Assembly: GCA_001247695.2 (NCBI GenBank)
Contig: LGRX02033478.1
Location: forward strand, 1-32,448
Reading direction: 5' to 3'
Source of the DNA: Cymbomonas tetramitiformis
Lineage: Eukaryota > Chlorophyta > Pyramimonadophyceae > Pyramimonadales > Pyramimonadaceae
Length of the DNA: 32,448 bases
Of this stretch, positions 9,376 through 19,580 are shown piece by piece (within the stretch, counting starts at the first letter, position 1; every line of letters starts with the position of its first letter). The notes below the pieces were generated by a model that searched no databases, was not told the origin of the DNA, and was given only the letters and a program-made list of their open reading frames with translations. The position numbers and the translations under genes are program-made.

Positions 9376-10189
9376 ACACTAACGCTCATTTTTCATGTAC
9401 GCGCTTAATTCTCGCACATCGTACCATAACCTGCGATTATTGACAGCATACATGTACGATATTTATGTACGAATCGTACATCGTGCGCACACCTCGTCGC
9501 AGTATATCCTTTGCTGGAATGCTGCTGAATGCGATTATGTCGCGCCGATGATTTTATGCACAACTCCGCTGATCGCTGACGATGTATTGAAGCAAAAGCT
9601 GACGCGTATGTGCAGATATTCGACGGTATGTGCGAACTCAGTCGCGCTGCATACAAATCAATATATATCTATATATATGTGTGTGTGTGTGTGTCTAGTC
9701 TGCTGCACACTTGTTCTCGTTCTTCGCCTGAGCGGTGGGAGGATACCGATGTCACGGTTCTATGCGAACAATATCGGTGTGACGTTGCTGTTATTGAACG
9801 GTAACAACAAAACGCAATAGTTAGGTGGGATATGAGTGCAGCAGTCTGTAGACCAGAAGTGCTTGCTTGAGCCCAATGCTCCTAATATACTCTAATGCTC
9901 TCACGCATCTCATGCGTTACCACCATCGGGTTGTGAACCCGAGAGCACTAGGTGAACTTCCCGCATCGGCTGGTCGATATAGCCATTGATGCTCGCATGC
10001 TGTTCAGTGCATGCTTGAAGCGAAGACGCGTCTTATCAGGACACTGCGGTTCTTCAAGAACTTGTCTTGCTTCGCCATCTCGATGCCATATACTTGGCCT
10101 CTCGATGACAGATGTCACTCACCTTAGGTGGATGACAGACATTATGACTGTACATGTCGTAGTCGACCGTACTGACAATACTTGACGAC
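9376..10189. other. No gene seen; dinucleotide tract and two small hairpins
   Basis: A TA-rich run passes into a (TG)n run at about 9658-9693. Two short perfect stem-loops lie at 9903-9917 (ACGCAT stem) and 9927-9943 (TCGGGTT stem, GTG loop). No reading frame looks like a gene. Confidence 0.5.
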
Positions 10190-10262
10190 CGTATGTCATT
10201 ATGACACATGACATGACATGACATGGTATGACAGGTATGACATGTATGACACATATGTCATC
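10190..10262. repeat. ATGAC-type microsatellite
   Basis: Irregular 5-10-bp units (CATGACATGAC, GTATGACAG, TATGACAC) repeat through this stretch. The same TATGACA word recurs in the tract at 24600-24790. Confidence 0.8.
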
Positions 10263-10565
10263 GGTCATATCCCTGACACGCTCCCTATAGCGGCTGCAAC
10301 GCTCTCTCCAAAGCACGAAACGTCAACGAATGATTTCTTCCGCGGCTTCAACATCTTCAATCTATTGCCGGCCGTGAGATTGTTTTGGGGAACGTGAATC
10401 TGACTTGTGCCTGCAGATGTTTGAGCTTTGCAGGTTTAGCTTGTAGAAACCAGGTGCCCTTGCGGGGTATCCACCTAGTAGACCCTTAGTTGTTGTCTCA
10501 AAATTGCACAGAAGCTAGCACTCAACTATAGCTGCAGCATTTGTATTCTCGCATGCGACCCTTCC

Positions 10566-10589
10566 CCACCTCCACAACTACGGAGGTGG
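10566..10589. repeat. Small perfect stem-loop
   Basis: CCACCTCC (10566-10573) and GGAGGTGG (10582-10589) pair around an 8-nt loop. The surrounding 10550-10680 is GC-rich and partly self-complementary over a longer range. Function is unknown. Confidence 0.6.
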
Positions 10590-10892
10590 TGTACTGGAAT
10601 CTGGCCGGGAGCCCTCCTGGGATACCCGGTGTAGGCCCTGGCGCCAGACCCCTAGATTCCGTAGTAGTTCGGGGCAAGAGTCAGTCCGTGTCACTTGTTG
10701 CCATGGTCACCGATCGGAGTTTAGGTTTTAGTATGAGACATATATATCCGTTAACTCTTTATATAGAATTAGTTCCGTAAAACCTAAAATCAACTATGTT
10801 TGCCCACAACTGATTATTCGGATATCCAAGTTCGGGATATCCCATACAATATGTGAGATAAGCTGTGAGCGAAATGGCGAGTTTATTTCTTT

Positions 10893-11112
10893 GTGCCGGA
10901 TCTATGGGGTTGGGTTTGCATGTACCCAAATCCAACACAGCCCGCAAGGTTCCAGGGGTTGCCGTGCGTTCTATGGTTCTTCGGGGCAGTAAACGGCATA
11001 TATCTTAGTAAATATTGCTACCAGGTTGGGTGCGCTAGAACGCACGTAACCTCTGGAACGCTTTGGCTGTTTTGGGGCTGGGTACATACAAACCCAAGCC
11101 CATAAATCTGCC
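10893..11112. repeat. Long fold-back (MITE-like or hairpin-RNA-like) element
   Basis: The left arm (about 10893-10973) is the reverse complement of the right arm (about 11036-11112) at roughly 75-80% identity over nearly 80 bp, with a loop of about 62 nt. Shared blocks include TTGGGTTTGYATGTACCC and GTGCGTTCTA. No terminal target duplication was found, so it could be a decayed fold-back transposon or a small-RNA precursor. It is non-coding. Confidence 0.75.
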
Positions 11113-12658
11113 AAAGAAAGAATGTCATCGTTTGGTCATGCTTGCATACTATCATAATGCCATCAGTCGTACTACTTGTCCCCGAGTACAATGATGGTGA
11201 AATAGCGATTTTAGATCCCTAGTAAGCATATATACACTCTTTATAAGCATGTCCACGCACTGAAAAGAGAAAACCGAGCCAAAATGGATTAGAGGGATAG
11301 GCCGTCCCCAGCAAATAGCCACTTGATCCGCAAGGCGCGTTGTCTTCTTTTCTTTTAGCAATAGTTGAGCAAGTCGTTAGTATCTTACCAACATTATTAA
11401 TAATATTAACAAAGTGTCACGACTTGTTGTTTTTTAAGATTCAAAATTTTAAATCCTCTTCGTTGTTTTTCGTTTATCTAAAATTACCGAAATACCTTCC
11501 CGGAACACGCTGATCAAGCGGTCCATCATATAACTTTATTTTCATGCGCACAGGTCCGAGTTCTACCAATCAGCATGCCTCACGCTCACATCAATCGGTT
11601 TGGTCTCATCGTGATCATTTTTTTTTTAAACATATGATCAGTGGTATGCATGCCAATATGGAAGTCGTGTATCACGTTCCCAAGGAGGATTCGTGGTCAA
11701 AGTCAAAATTGACTACGTGTGCTAATACATGCCATTCCACACTCATTGTAACCGTACCTGCAAGTTCGTTTAGCGATCGCATATTTATTATTTTTTGGTG
11801 TAGCGAACATTAAACTAGAATGGCGATGAGGACAACATTGTCACGAAGTACTTGCACATTGAAACTAAACAAAGCTTATGTTGCGCAATTAAATCTAGAG
11901 GGGCAAGCACTAAGCTCCTCTAAAATCAATGGATACTAAACGATGAATATGGTATTAATCTCAAAAGTACGCCCCTTGTTTTGTGCTAGCTTCTCTTGAC
12001 GCGGGAGAAATAACACCTACGCTGTGGATTTGATACTCAAGGAACACGGAAAGCCCTTATCTTCAAAGCCCTTGTACAACGCAAGATTATAGCCTGGCCT
12101 AGAAGCACAAAGTGACAGCCTGCCCCACTCTGCTACGAAATACATTTGAATGAGAATTGTCCAAGACTCCACCCAAGCGCAATATCGGTCCTTTCGTTTG
12201 CGAATACGTGTGACGCTTACGACGAAGCATAACTTTTCACATAACACAAAGACACAAAGAACATCAAATGTTTCGATGGTCATGTGAGTAGGTGCTCACA
12301 GTCCATCTGCGTCCAACAAGTCGCTTGGTTTCTTTGTTGTAAAACTTTTGAGTTACTTTTGAATACTCAGTAGACGTCAAGTCCCGTGAAAGTTTGTCAT
12401 TGGTAACAGTTGCAGTGTGTTGCAAACAGTGTAAGACGGATGAGTACGAGATCTTGAGATCTGAGAGATGGAGGCAACGGCTCTCATGTGACCTAGCGCG
12501 GGAGTTTCCCAAGTATATAGTGTCAGTATGTACACACTAGCAATTCCACTTATACTATATAATACTATATACTATTGCGCGGGAGTTTCCCATAGTACAC
12601 ACAATCAGCGTAAGATCTGCAAAAGCCGCATAATTAGCGCGAGCCCGATAGCATCCTG
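11113..12658. other. No gene seen
   Basis: This 1.5-kb stretch is AT-rich and unremarkable. The 16-bp word GCGCGGGAGTTTCCCA occurs twice (12496-12511 and 12577-12592), 81 bp apart, downstream of the minus-strand membrane-protein gene. Its role is unknown. Confidence 0.5.
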
Positions 12659-13348
12659 CTAAGCAGCAGATGCGGCTAACGAACTGTCGATCGCCGCATC
12701 GCAGTCCATGTTATCGAAGTCATCATCATAATCGTCTGATATAAGCGTGCTTTCAAAAACACCTGGTTTTTGTTGAGGACCACCTGCGAAATAAAATATC
12801 ACACACTCAGCCCTGCTCACCTCGGGTTGGCACCGGTGCAAGCCAACCGTGAGAGCGGAAGCTTTACCTGCTTGATACAGGTCCTGGAACTTCGGTTCTT
12901 GGACTTGACCCCTTCTGTAAATTCCTTGCGGGCCTTCGTCCGGGTCAACAGTAGGAATACTTTCGAACCGTCTGTCTAAGCCTCTTAGCTGGGCCAGCTC
13001 ACTTCTTAAGTGCAAAGCGAACGGAAACTTTAACAGAAAGAGAAAGATCGAGCAGAGCAAGCTAAACCTCTCCACGTGATCGACTGTGTTTACGTCGCCA
13101 TATGCAAAGAGACAAAATGCGTCTCCAAACATGCTCCATTGGTACAAGTAAAACAGATAGGCAATTGCTCGTACAGACGCCTCCTTGCACGCAACGTAGA
13201 TCAACAGGTAGAGAACGAACACGTTTGATAACACCCAACCTTCTGTCAAATGATTATCCAGTAGAGACCAGAATACTAACACGGTGTGGACGGCAAGTAT
13301 AGAGCTGGTAGAAACGTAATCCGTGATACTGACGATTGCAGCTGCCAT
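12659..13348 (-). CDS. Four-helix membrane protein resembling the AGTRAP (angiotensin II receptor-associated protein) family
   Basis: The frame starts MAAAIVSITDYV and has 229 codons as read. Four hydrophobic segments are visible: about residues 14-32 (SSILAVHTVLVFWSLLD), 39-55 (WVLSNVFVLYLLIYVAC), 62-85 (AIAYLFYLYQWSMFGDAFCL) and 95-118 (FSLLCSIFLFLLKFPFALHL). They are followed by a hydrophilic, acidic C-terminal tail (SDDYDDDFDN). The order of helices, the Trp/Asn in helix 2, the Asp in helix 3 and the LLK-F-P turn in helix 4 recall AGTRAP-like proteins, small membrane proteins of the secretory pathway. The match is from memory of the fold pattern, not a search. An 84-nt stretch (12784-12867) fits an in-frame intron; splicing it gives 201 residues. 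It is the only candidate host gene in the window and has no transposon features. Confidence 0.6.
   Translation of the reverse strand: MAAAIVSITDYVSTSSILAVHTVLVFWSLLDNHLTEGWVLSNVFVLYLLIYVACKEASVRAIAYLFYLYQWSMFGDAFCLFAYGDVNTVDHVERFSLLCSIFLFLLKFPFALHLRSELAQLRGLDRRFESIPTVDPDEGPQGIYRRGQVQEPKFQDLYQAGKASALTVGLHRCQPEVSRAECVIFYFAGGPQQKPGVFESTLISDDYDDDFDNMDCDAAIDSSLAASAA
12784..12867 (-). other. Candidate in-frame intron (84 nt) in the AGTRAP-like gene
   Basis: On the minus strand the exon ends CAAGCAG, then GTAAAG, and 84 nt later comes the acceptor TATTTTATTTCGCAG. The length is divisible by three and there is no stop, so the frame is open with or without splicing. The residues it would encode look unlike the rest of the tail. 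Splice signals are visible; use is inferred. Confidence 0.6.
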
Positions 13349-13977
13349 TGCTTACTTTTTGTATTGACCGCCTGCGCAAGTACACTATGCACTTCCTGAG
13401 AACAGAACGGACGACGTCTTGCTCGGCAAAACAACTCAACCTCCAAATGTAAATGCCCGTCACGCAAACACTAAGTAACTCCTGCGACATTTAGTGAAAC
13501 TCTAAGAGTGCACAGTAGCACACCCTGAACTCGGAGTTATCGCCCTCACTTTATTTATATACGTTCAAGCCTCGCAGTCAACTCGGGACGAACAGTAAAG
13601 CGCAGGTACAAGACGTTGAAGAATATGGTTATGTAGGCTACGCTCTTCTTGACTGCCAAATGTCGCTGTACTTAGACACGAGAAATACCCAACGTCCTTG
13701 AATCCAGCTTTTGTGCCCCTGTATGAATCGCACGCGAACGAAGCACCAACGTGAAAGAAAGTGTTCAGTGAAAGATAGTCCTCTGCAAATTGAGGTTCTC
13801 TCCCTCTTTTTGTTAAAGGCTCCGGGCGACGCTGAACTATTAGACCGGACGGGTGGTCCGTGTTGCGCCGTGAGCAGAAACAAAATTACGAAATTAAGGG
13901 TTTAATGCAACAAGCAGGGTTTACGGACCTCTGCTCATACTCGTGATGAGGTATCTACCGATTAGACCGACCGATTA

Positions 13978-14046
13978 ATTCAGTCGGTGACATGAGCGAC
14001 ATAAACGATAAAGATAAACCAAATCAGTTCATGTCACCGACTGAAT
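13978..14046. repeat. Perfect 18-bp inverted repeat with 33-nt loop
   Basis: ATTCAGTCGGTGACATGA at 13978-13995 is exactly reverse-complemented at 14029-14046. It could be a tiny fold-back element, a terminator-like hairpin or a small-RNA source; nothing further can be said. Confidence 0.85.
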
Positions 14047-14216
14047 ATGATGTCACGAACCGAATCCCAATTAATTCAGAAAACCGTCTCACCTCGCCCC
14101 TGTTATAGGGGGTACGTGAACGTACAGGTGGGGAAAAAATAAACCCCCCTTATCATCCATCATCAATTATATCCTCATCGTGTGAAGAGTGAGAGACCGA
14201 CAAATAGAGATTGTGT

Positions 14217-14312
14217 CCCTCTCCCCACCCTCCATCCCCCCCCTCCCTCCCTCCCTAGTCCCTACCTCCCTCCCGCCCCCTCCCTCCCCCTCCCTCCCTC
14301 CCTCCCCCTTTT
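14217..14312. repeat. CCCTCC-rich polypyrimidine tract, G-quadruplex-prone on the minus strand
   Basis: Nearly 100 bp is C/T with many CCC runs spaced by one to three bases. The minus strand therefore has many GGG runs suited to G-quadruplex or triplex DNA. It is non-coding. Confidence 0.8.
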
Positions 14313-15150
14313 CTCGTGTTCCAAAAACACATACTATACGTGACCCTCGTTTTCATCTCGGCATTGGTCTATCCATCTCTATCTATTAGGGGTACCGGGG
14401 CTACCCCCCAGCCCCCTTCCTGAATTATGTTATTAACGCGCTCATTCACGGGTGACCTTACTCATTTATACCGCACGCTGGGTACGTTTCAATTTTTATT
14501 TACAATACACTCGGGCTTCAATTCATATAATATGGATTCAGCATACACTTCTCTATTTATTATTTGTATTTTAAATATGTAGTAAACAGCAGTCGTTTAT
14601 AGCCGGCGGAAATGCTATGCTATAAAAGGCTACTAATTTTATGTCCCGCTCACCCAACGATCGACCTTTGGTCTTAAAATAGAAAGATAGTGATTACTGT
14701 TTTTAACCATGCCACAATGCATCCATGGAAATCTAAGTTGGGGCTAAGGCAAAGGATTTCTATGCCACGTGTATGGATAGCATTCACTGTTTCTGAATTC
14801 ACGTTATATAAATCTCGGCCCATTTTGTTGCGCAATCTATATTATTAAGCCGCGTAATATGCTCTTTTTGAGCCTTCCGATTCAGAAATGCCGATCTGCC
14901 GCATCGTGTCGGCTGTCCTACTGCAGACGTCGGCTGTCCTACTCCAGATTTTGCGAGGAGCTCACAGACGTTGCTCATCTGACCAATCATATTCACAGTA
15001 CCTCATTAAATTCGTAACTTTTTCACACCCGATCTTCCATTCAGGTCAGGTATTGGTTCGAAAAATTCGAGCCAATGATGTTTTAGATTCCAACCAAAAA
15101 TCAGGTTATCGTCCGATTTGAATCTTAACATTATGGGCGTCGGATCAGGA

Positions 15151-15155
15151 TATTT
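15151..15155. repeat. Target-site duplication TATTT, left
   Basis: TATTT directly precedes the LTR at 15156 and is matched by TATTT at 19581-19585 directly after the other LTR. A 5-bp duplication is typical of LTR retrotransposon insertion. Confidence 0.85.
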
Positions 15156-15384
15156 TGCGAGGAAGACAGATCCGCTGTCCGGCTAAGCTCGCTGAGCATC
15201 AAACTGATACTCACATAAACAGTGTCTGGCCGAGGCTTTATCCTCTCGGAAACCCAGACAGTAAAGCAAGACTGTACTACTGTACAGTACAGTGCTAGGA
15301 TGTCACGGACACGATACGGAAGCAGGGTCAGGCTAGGGGCTAGTCAGAGCCCATAATAACTAAGCCTAAACCCGAAGTCCAGCA
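15156..15384 (-). repeat. 3' LTR of left gag-only element
   Basis: On the minus strand it starts TGCTGGACTTCGGG and ends CTTCCTCGCA, 229 bp long. It holds a GTAC/TACTGTAC microsatellite, shorter here than in the 5' LTR. Confidence 0.9.
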
Positions 15385-17764
15385 CACCACCCGTGGGTGT
15401 GACTACCTAGCAAAGCAGGTACAGGATATACAGCCACGAGATAATAAACAAACACCTAACATTCACTTCGGTGGAAACCGATCACTTCTAGCTGGGTGCC
15501 GGGGTCTTGACCCGGTCATCCCACTACTGGGCTAGAGCTAACCAAGCTGCCAGGATAAACGCTAAGAAACTCAGCCACTTTGAGGCTGGTCAGCAGGGCT
15601 GAGTTCAGCGGTCGGATGCAAAGTAAATAAGAATCCTGAAGTGAATTGTAAGTCGCCTGTCACAGATTGAGCACCACCAGGCCCAAGCGGGCAAGGTGGA
15701 TCCACAGCAGAAAGTAAAGCAATTGAAGAACTTAAACAAGTAGATCCCCACGGCGGTTTGAGCATTGAAGAATGAGACAAAAGAACTCGATCATCTGGCG
15801 GCCAATCACGGATGCCTGCAGCACCAAGTGGTGGAATCGAAGCAGAGAAATCTCCAGCAAACCGACGGACGGTGACTCCGGGCTCAACCAGGCCCCTGTC
15901 ACCACCGCCCACGGCAACCAGAGATGCCGTAGCGCTGGCCAGTAGAGAACAGCAAAGCACCGAAGACATCAATGCACACCGGAGAAAGCTCGGCGGAGCC
16001 CGCGGACGGTACACCGGAGCTGCTGCTGGCGATGCTCCCCCGTCAGCAAGGTCAGAGTCAGAGCCATGCCCAAGAGTGCCGAAGGAGCCAAAAGCCACTC
16101 GCTGCCCGCCGTCAGAGTCATTGTCAGAGCCTTGGTCATTGTCAGAGACCTCAGAGCCAATGTCAGAAGCCTCAATCCTCATGCCAGCAAACAGCGGAGC
16201 CGGTGCAGAGTCGCCGAGCTGGAGTGACGGGACAGAGCCAGGCAAGCCGAGAGAGCCAGGGATAACCACTGGCGGGTCATGAGCCGCAGGCACACCACCA
16301 GCCACGAGTGCAGAGGGATGCCGAACCGCAGGCGGTGGCGGAATCGAGCCCCGTGCACCCGAGTGGAATGTGGCCAGACCAAACTGAGCCATGCCGTCTC
16401 GTCAGCCGCCGCATCCTGAGCGGAAGCCGCCGCATCCCGAAAGTGCCGCAGAGACGTGGGCTCAGCCGTCACAAAAGAATGTGCCGACAGCTCGACACAC
16501 CTCCGGGCGACCCTCCATCGTGCAGAGCGACTCGAAGGCATGCTCATCCCCAGCGTCATAGAAACGCTGGAAACGAACAGCCAGGCAGTCAGTCTCATAG
16601 TCCTCAACTGCACCACAATAGTGGGCAGACTGAGGACCGCCGTTGGGGCATTCAGCATGCCAGTGCTTCAAACCACTTTGTGCACACACCGCATTTTGCA
16701 GTGGGGCACGAAGGCACCACTCTTCTTGTCAAATGAGACAAGAGGAGCGGTGCCAAGTGGTTTAACACCAGCACGATGATGCTTAGCAGCAGAGCGGGTA
16801 AGGTGCTTGCCCGCAGGCGGTGACCCTTCCCGCTTCTGCCGCTTAAGGTCACGAATGTCCTGTTGCATGCGCTCCAGCTGCTTCTGCAGACTGGACAACG
16901 CTGCAGCCAGGTCAGACGCGCCATCGCCGAACGACAGAGCCGAAACAGGGGTGTCAGAGACTTTCAGGCCGTGGCGGAACTGCTCCCGCACACGAGCCTG
17001 AATAGTCAGAAGAGACACGCCCTGCCGCTGGTCAGCTCGAGCCAAGGAATTAGCCAAGTCACGGTATAGAGCCGCATTGCCGAGAGCCTTGAGAAACTGC
17101 CGCTTCACCGCGTCCTCCGGCAAGTTGTGGGAACGCTGAACGTCCCGCAACAGGCCATTGAACTCACGGATGCCACGGTCAGGATCTTCGCTGCTGGGGA
17201 TGCGAACCGCCAGCAGCGACTCAAAAGAGTCAAAGGGTTCTGAGCGTTCCTGGAGCATGCGCACCACCTCAAGGGCAGCGCGCTTGCCATCTCCAGGAAC
17301 GTCAGACCCAGAGGCCTCAAGCCAGTCACGAGCAGGCGAGCCAGGGCGAGCCAGAAACGTCAGAGCCGAAAGCAGCAACTCGTTGCCCTCATGCCTAGCC
17401 GCAACAGTCATGTCAGTCAGGTCAAAGACCTAGTCCGAGAAAGTGCAAAATCACGTGATTCCGAAGGAACCATTTCCCGGGTGGAACATAGCGGCCGATT
17501 TTTTTTGAGAGTATAATTATTTTTTTCACTTAGTCAAAGTTGAATTCTTAACTGCTTATATAACAAACATTGATAATTATCAAGTTATCACATAATGACA
17601 TATAACAAGTATGATACAGTTTAATTTGAATCGCATTCTAGACAACTTTCATGCATACATTATCAAGTTATCACATAATGACTAGAATGTGGTATCAGTG
17701 GGGTTCTACTTACGTATCTACTATAATCTCTACCATCCCTCAACCATAAATGGAAGCTTGCTCT

Positions 17765-18235
17765 TACGCTTGTGCAAGCGGGAGACCGTGGCTGACATGC
17801 CAATATGTTTTCCTCTGCCCTGCCGATCAATATGTTGGAAGTGCCATGGTTTACCCTTAAATGAAGGTTCAAGGCCGCTGTCAAGAAACCATCAGCCTCT
17901 GATGACTCGGGGCCATTGTATTCGATAAAGCTTTCCATGACATAGGTTTCTTGCTTCAGTCCCCTCACTGCAGTTGCATGGCGATCCACCGTGGATCCCA
18001 TGCCTTCCACCACCGCCTCATTTTGGATCTTCAATGCGCAGTGTTGAAAAATGTATAACCAGTCCGCGACACCATCGTATAACGAAGGCACTGTGAATAA
18101 GTCTCGCATGATCACGGTTCCCGAGGCATCCTTCCAGCAGCTAGCATATTCGGGGCTTATTCTCGCAGTTACCAAGCGGGCCTTTAACATGCTGTGCTGC
18201 CGCTCTATTTCTTCAAAGGGTGGCAACCCGAGCTT
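17765..18235 (-). CDS. Unrecognised protein segment carried by the DNA transposon
   Basis: On the minus strand a frame runs through the insert with protein-like composition: GLPPFEEIERQHSML, SPEYASCWKDASGTV, YDGVADWLYIFQHCALK, then VVEGMGSTVDRHATAV and YNGPESSEADGFLTAALN. I vaguely recognise the last pattern (E-x-MGS-x-D-x-H, then NGP...ADxFLxxAL) from uncharacterised transposon-linked proteins but cannot name the family. It is in frame with the host gag across the insert's right end, which may be chance. It lacks an obvious start and is probably the C-terminal remnant of a transposase or accessory protein. Confidence 0.45.
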
Positions 18236-18266
18236 TCCATGCTGAACAGCCCACGTGTATCGCCGC

Positions 18267-18463
18267 GCGGGCCTTCGGCCCGCATTTTCCCTCCCCCCCT
18301 TTTCCCCCCTTTTCCCGGCCCGCCGTGCGGGCCTTCGGCCCGCATTTTCCCTCTTTCCCCTTTTCTCCCCCCTTTTCCCGGCCCGCCGGCCTTCGGCCCG
18401 CATTTCCCCCCTCTGAGCCTCTCTTTTCCCTCCTTTCCACGATGGCGCGGGCCTTCGGCCCGC
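18267..18463. repeat. Array of four GC hairpins within the DNA transposon
   Basis: GCGGGCCTTCGGCCCGC, a 7-bp stem with TTC loop, occurs at 18267-18283, 18327-18343 and 18447-18463, with a slightly altered copy at 18385-18401. Spacing is about 60 bp, and the spacers are pyrimidine-rich (CCCTTTTCCC type). Read on the minus strand in frame it gives repeated AGRRPA peptides, probably by chance. Confidence 0.85.
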
Positions 18464-19338
18464 GCAGTTTTTCCCGGGCGTCCCGACAACTTTTCCCGGG
18501 CCGTCAAGAAATTCCCGTGGTTCCAAGGGAACCACCCACTCCCATTTTATCGGACTAGGGTCAAAGAGGGGAGCAAGTGCCTGCGACTGCAGAAGAAACT
18601 GTGCCCTAAGCTCATGCATGATCTGCGAAAAAATGTCGACCGCGTCGGACTCCGTACCAGCGAAGCGGTCCGACTTGTCTCCGAGAATTTTCGTGGCAAC
18701 GATTTTTGCAACCTTTCTGTCAAAATTTTCGCGAGCAAGCTGCTGACATTTGTCAAGAACCTCTCTCGCAGCTGCGGTGGACGGAGCTGGCAGCTGCGGG
18801 GTGTGCGGTGTCGCAGCGTGCTGCGCACCCACATCATCAAAAATCGTCTCTAATCTACGGACGCGTGACCGCGTCATTCTATTTGCTGTGGTAACCATGA
18901 TAGAGAGACAGCGGAAGGTTGAGCTAAGCAAGGTGGTGGTGTAAGAATCGTCACGGCGGCCAGATACTCTGTAGAAGTCTCAGCAGAACAGATCGAAAAA
19001 ATACAGGTCGTTAGCGGAAGAATGAGAGTGGCCAAAATGCACAACGTGTGGAGCGACCTCGCCAGGGCCAGTGGCGCACGATGTAGATCAACTCTCGCTG
19101 CGACGATACTGCTGTAAAATGAAAAAAACAATCCGTCACAAATTGATCTCCTGCGCAGCGAAGGCGAGCACAAAGCGTGCCGCCATCACTGCCATGTCAA
19201 AAGGCCATACCGCGAGAATGATACACCACCGCCCAAGTGGGCGCTCAACCCCCCCCACGTCCTACTTAGCCGAACATGGCAACAGCAAGGCGCTGCGCCA
19301 TCATCAGAATCACCGGAAAGCCGGTGCGGGCCATAACC

Positions 19339-19580
19339 TGCGAGGAAGACAGATCCGCTGTCCGGCTAAGCTCGCTGAGCATCAAACTGATAATCACATA
19401 AACAGTGTCTGGCCGAGGCTTTATGCTCTCGGAAACCCAGACAGTAAAGCAAGACTGTACTACTGTACTGTACTACTGTACAGTACAGTGCTAGGATGTC
19501 ACGGACACGATACGGAAGCAGGGTCAGGCTAGGGGCTAGTCAGAGCCCATAATAACTAAGCCTAAACCCGAAGTCCAGCA
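19339..19580 (-). repeat. 5' LTR of left gag-only element
   Basis: 242 bp, TG...CA on either strand, with a longer TACTGTAC microsatellite than its partner at 15156-15384. It is the end from which minus-strand transcription of this copy would start. Confidence 0.9.

Larger units (their letters stand above)
13349..15150. other. No gene seen; holds a hairpin and a pyrimidine tract
   Basis: This 1.8-kb stretch includes the probable promoter side of the AGTRAP-like gene (upstream of 13348). It also holds a perfect 18-bp inverted repeat (13978-13995 with 14029-14046) and a long C-rich tract (14217-14312). No frame in it resembles a gene. Confidence 0.5.
17421..18567. mobile_element. DNA transposon (1131 bp) with 8-bp target duplication inside the left gag
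   Basis: GTCAAAGA occurs at 17421-17428 and 18560-18567. Between them the insert (17429-18559) starts CCTAGTCCGA and ends with its reverse complement. The right-hand gag copy has a single GTCAAAGA at the same place and no insert, so the boundaries are proven by a filled/empty comparison. An 8-bp duplication is usual for hAT-type and some other cut-and-paste families, but the termini do not start with the common CAGGG, so the superfamily is open. Subterminal blocks GGAACCAT/GGAACCAC are shared between the ends. A 24-bp direct repeat lies at 17576-17599 and 17659-17682. Confidence 0.88.
15571..18898 (-). pseudogene. Gag of left gag-only element, interrupted and frameshifted
   Basis: It starts at the ATG at 18898-18896 (MVTTANRMTRSRVRRLE) and is closely related to the intact gag at 20637-22811. 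The N-terminal part reaches ALAPLFD near 18565, where a 1131-bp transposon is inserted; it resumes at LTDMTVAARHEGNELL near 17425. A frameshift in the Cys/His cluster (about 16695) ends that frame, and further frame changes lie near 16490 and 16400. The last part (MAQFGLATFHSGARGS to the stop at 15571) is open again and keeps the SD-rich acidic segment and the hydrophobic segment seen in the right copy. The protein cannot be made in full from this copy. Confidence 0.88.
15156..19580 (-). mobile_element. Complete gag-only (TR-GAG-like) LTR retrotransposon, left copy, with nested DNA transposon
   Basis: Two LTRs in the same orientation bound the element, each TG...CA, with a TATTT target duplication outside. 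The internal part encodes only a Gag-like protein on the minus strand; no protease, RT, RNase H or integrase is visible, so mobilisation would need proteins from elsewhere. The LTRs differ by two substitutions and one 13-bp microsatellite indel over about 229 bp, so insertion was recent. The gag is broken by frameshifts and by a DNA transposon at 17429-18559. A second copy in opposite orientation starts 379 bp away. Confidence 0.9.

Noticed and set aside
9903..9943. Two small hairpins as a tRNA gene
   Set aside because: The GTTGTGAACCC segment is not a T-arm, and no acceptor or anticodon arms can be formed around it.
12017..12512. Minus-strand frames downstream of the AGTRAP-like gene as extra exons
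   Set aside because: The main frame already ends in a stop at 12659, and these stretches lack domain character or convincing splice sites.
14385..14409. GGGGTA/TACCCC short inverted repeat as a terminator
   Set aside because: A 6-bp stem in GC-rich DNA is expected by chance, and no gene ends here.
15011..15026. Shared CGTAACTTTTTCA near both outer flanks of the left gag-only element as an extended target duplication
   Set aside because: The two occurrences are at different distances from the LTRs (about 130 and 20 bp) and the adjoining sequence does not match; TATTT explains the insertion.
17663..18931. 422-codon minus frame as one gene
   Set aside because: It is gag fused by chance to the transposon insert; the GTCAAAGA duplications and the empty site in the right copy show the join.
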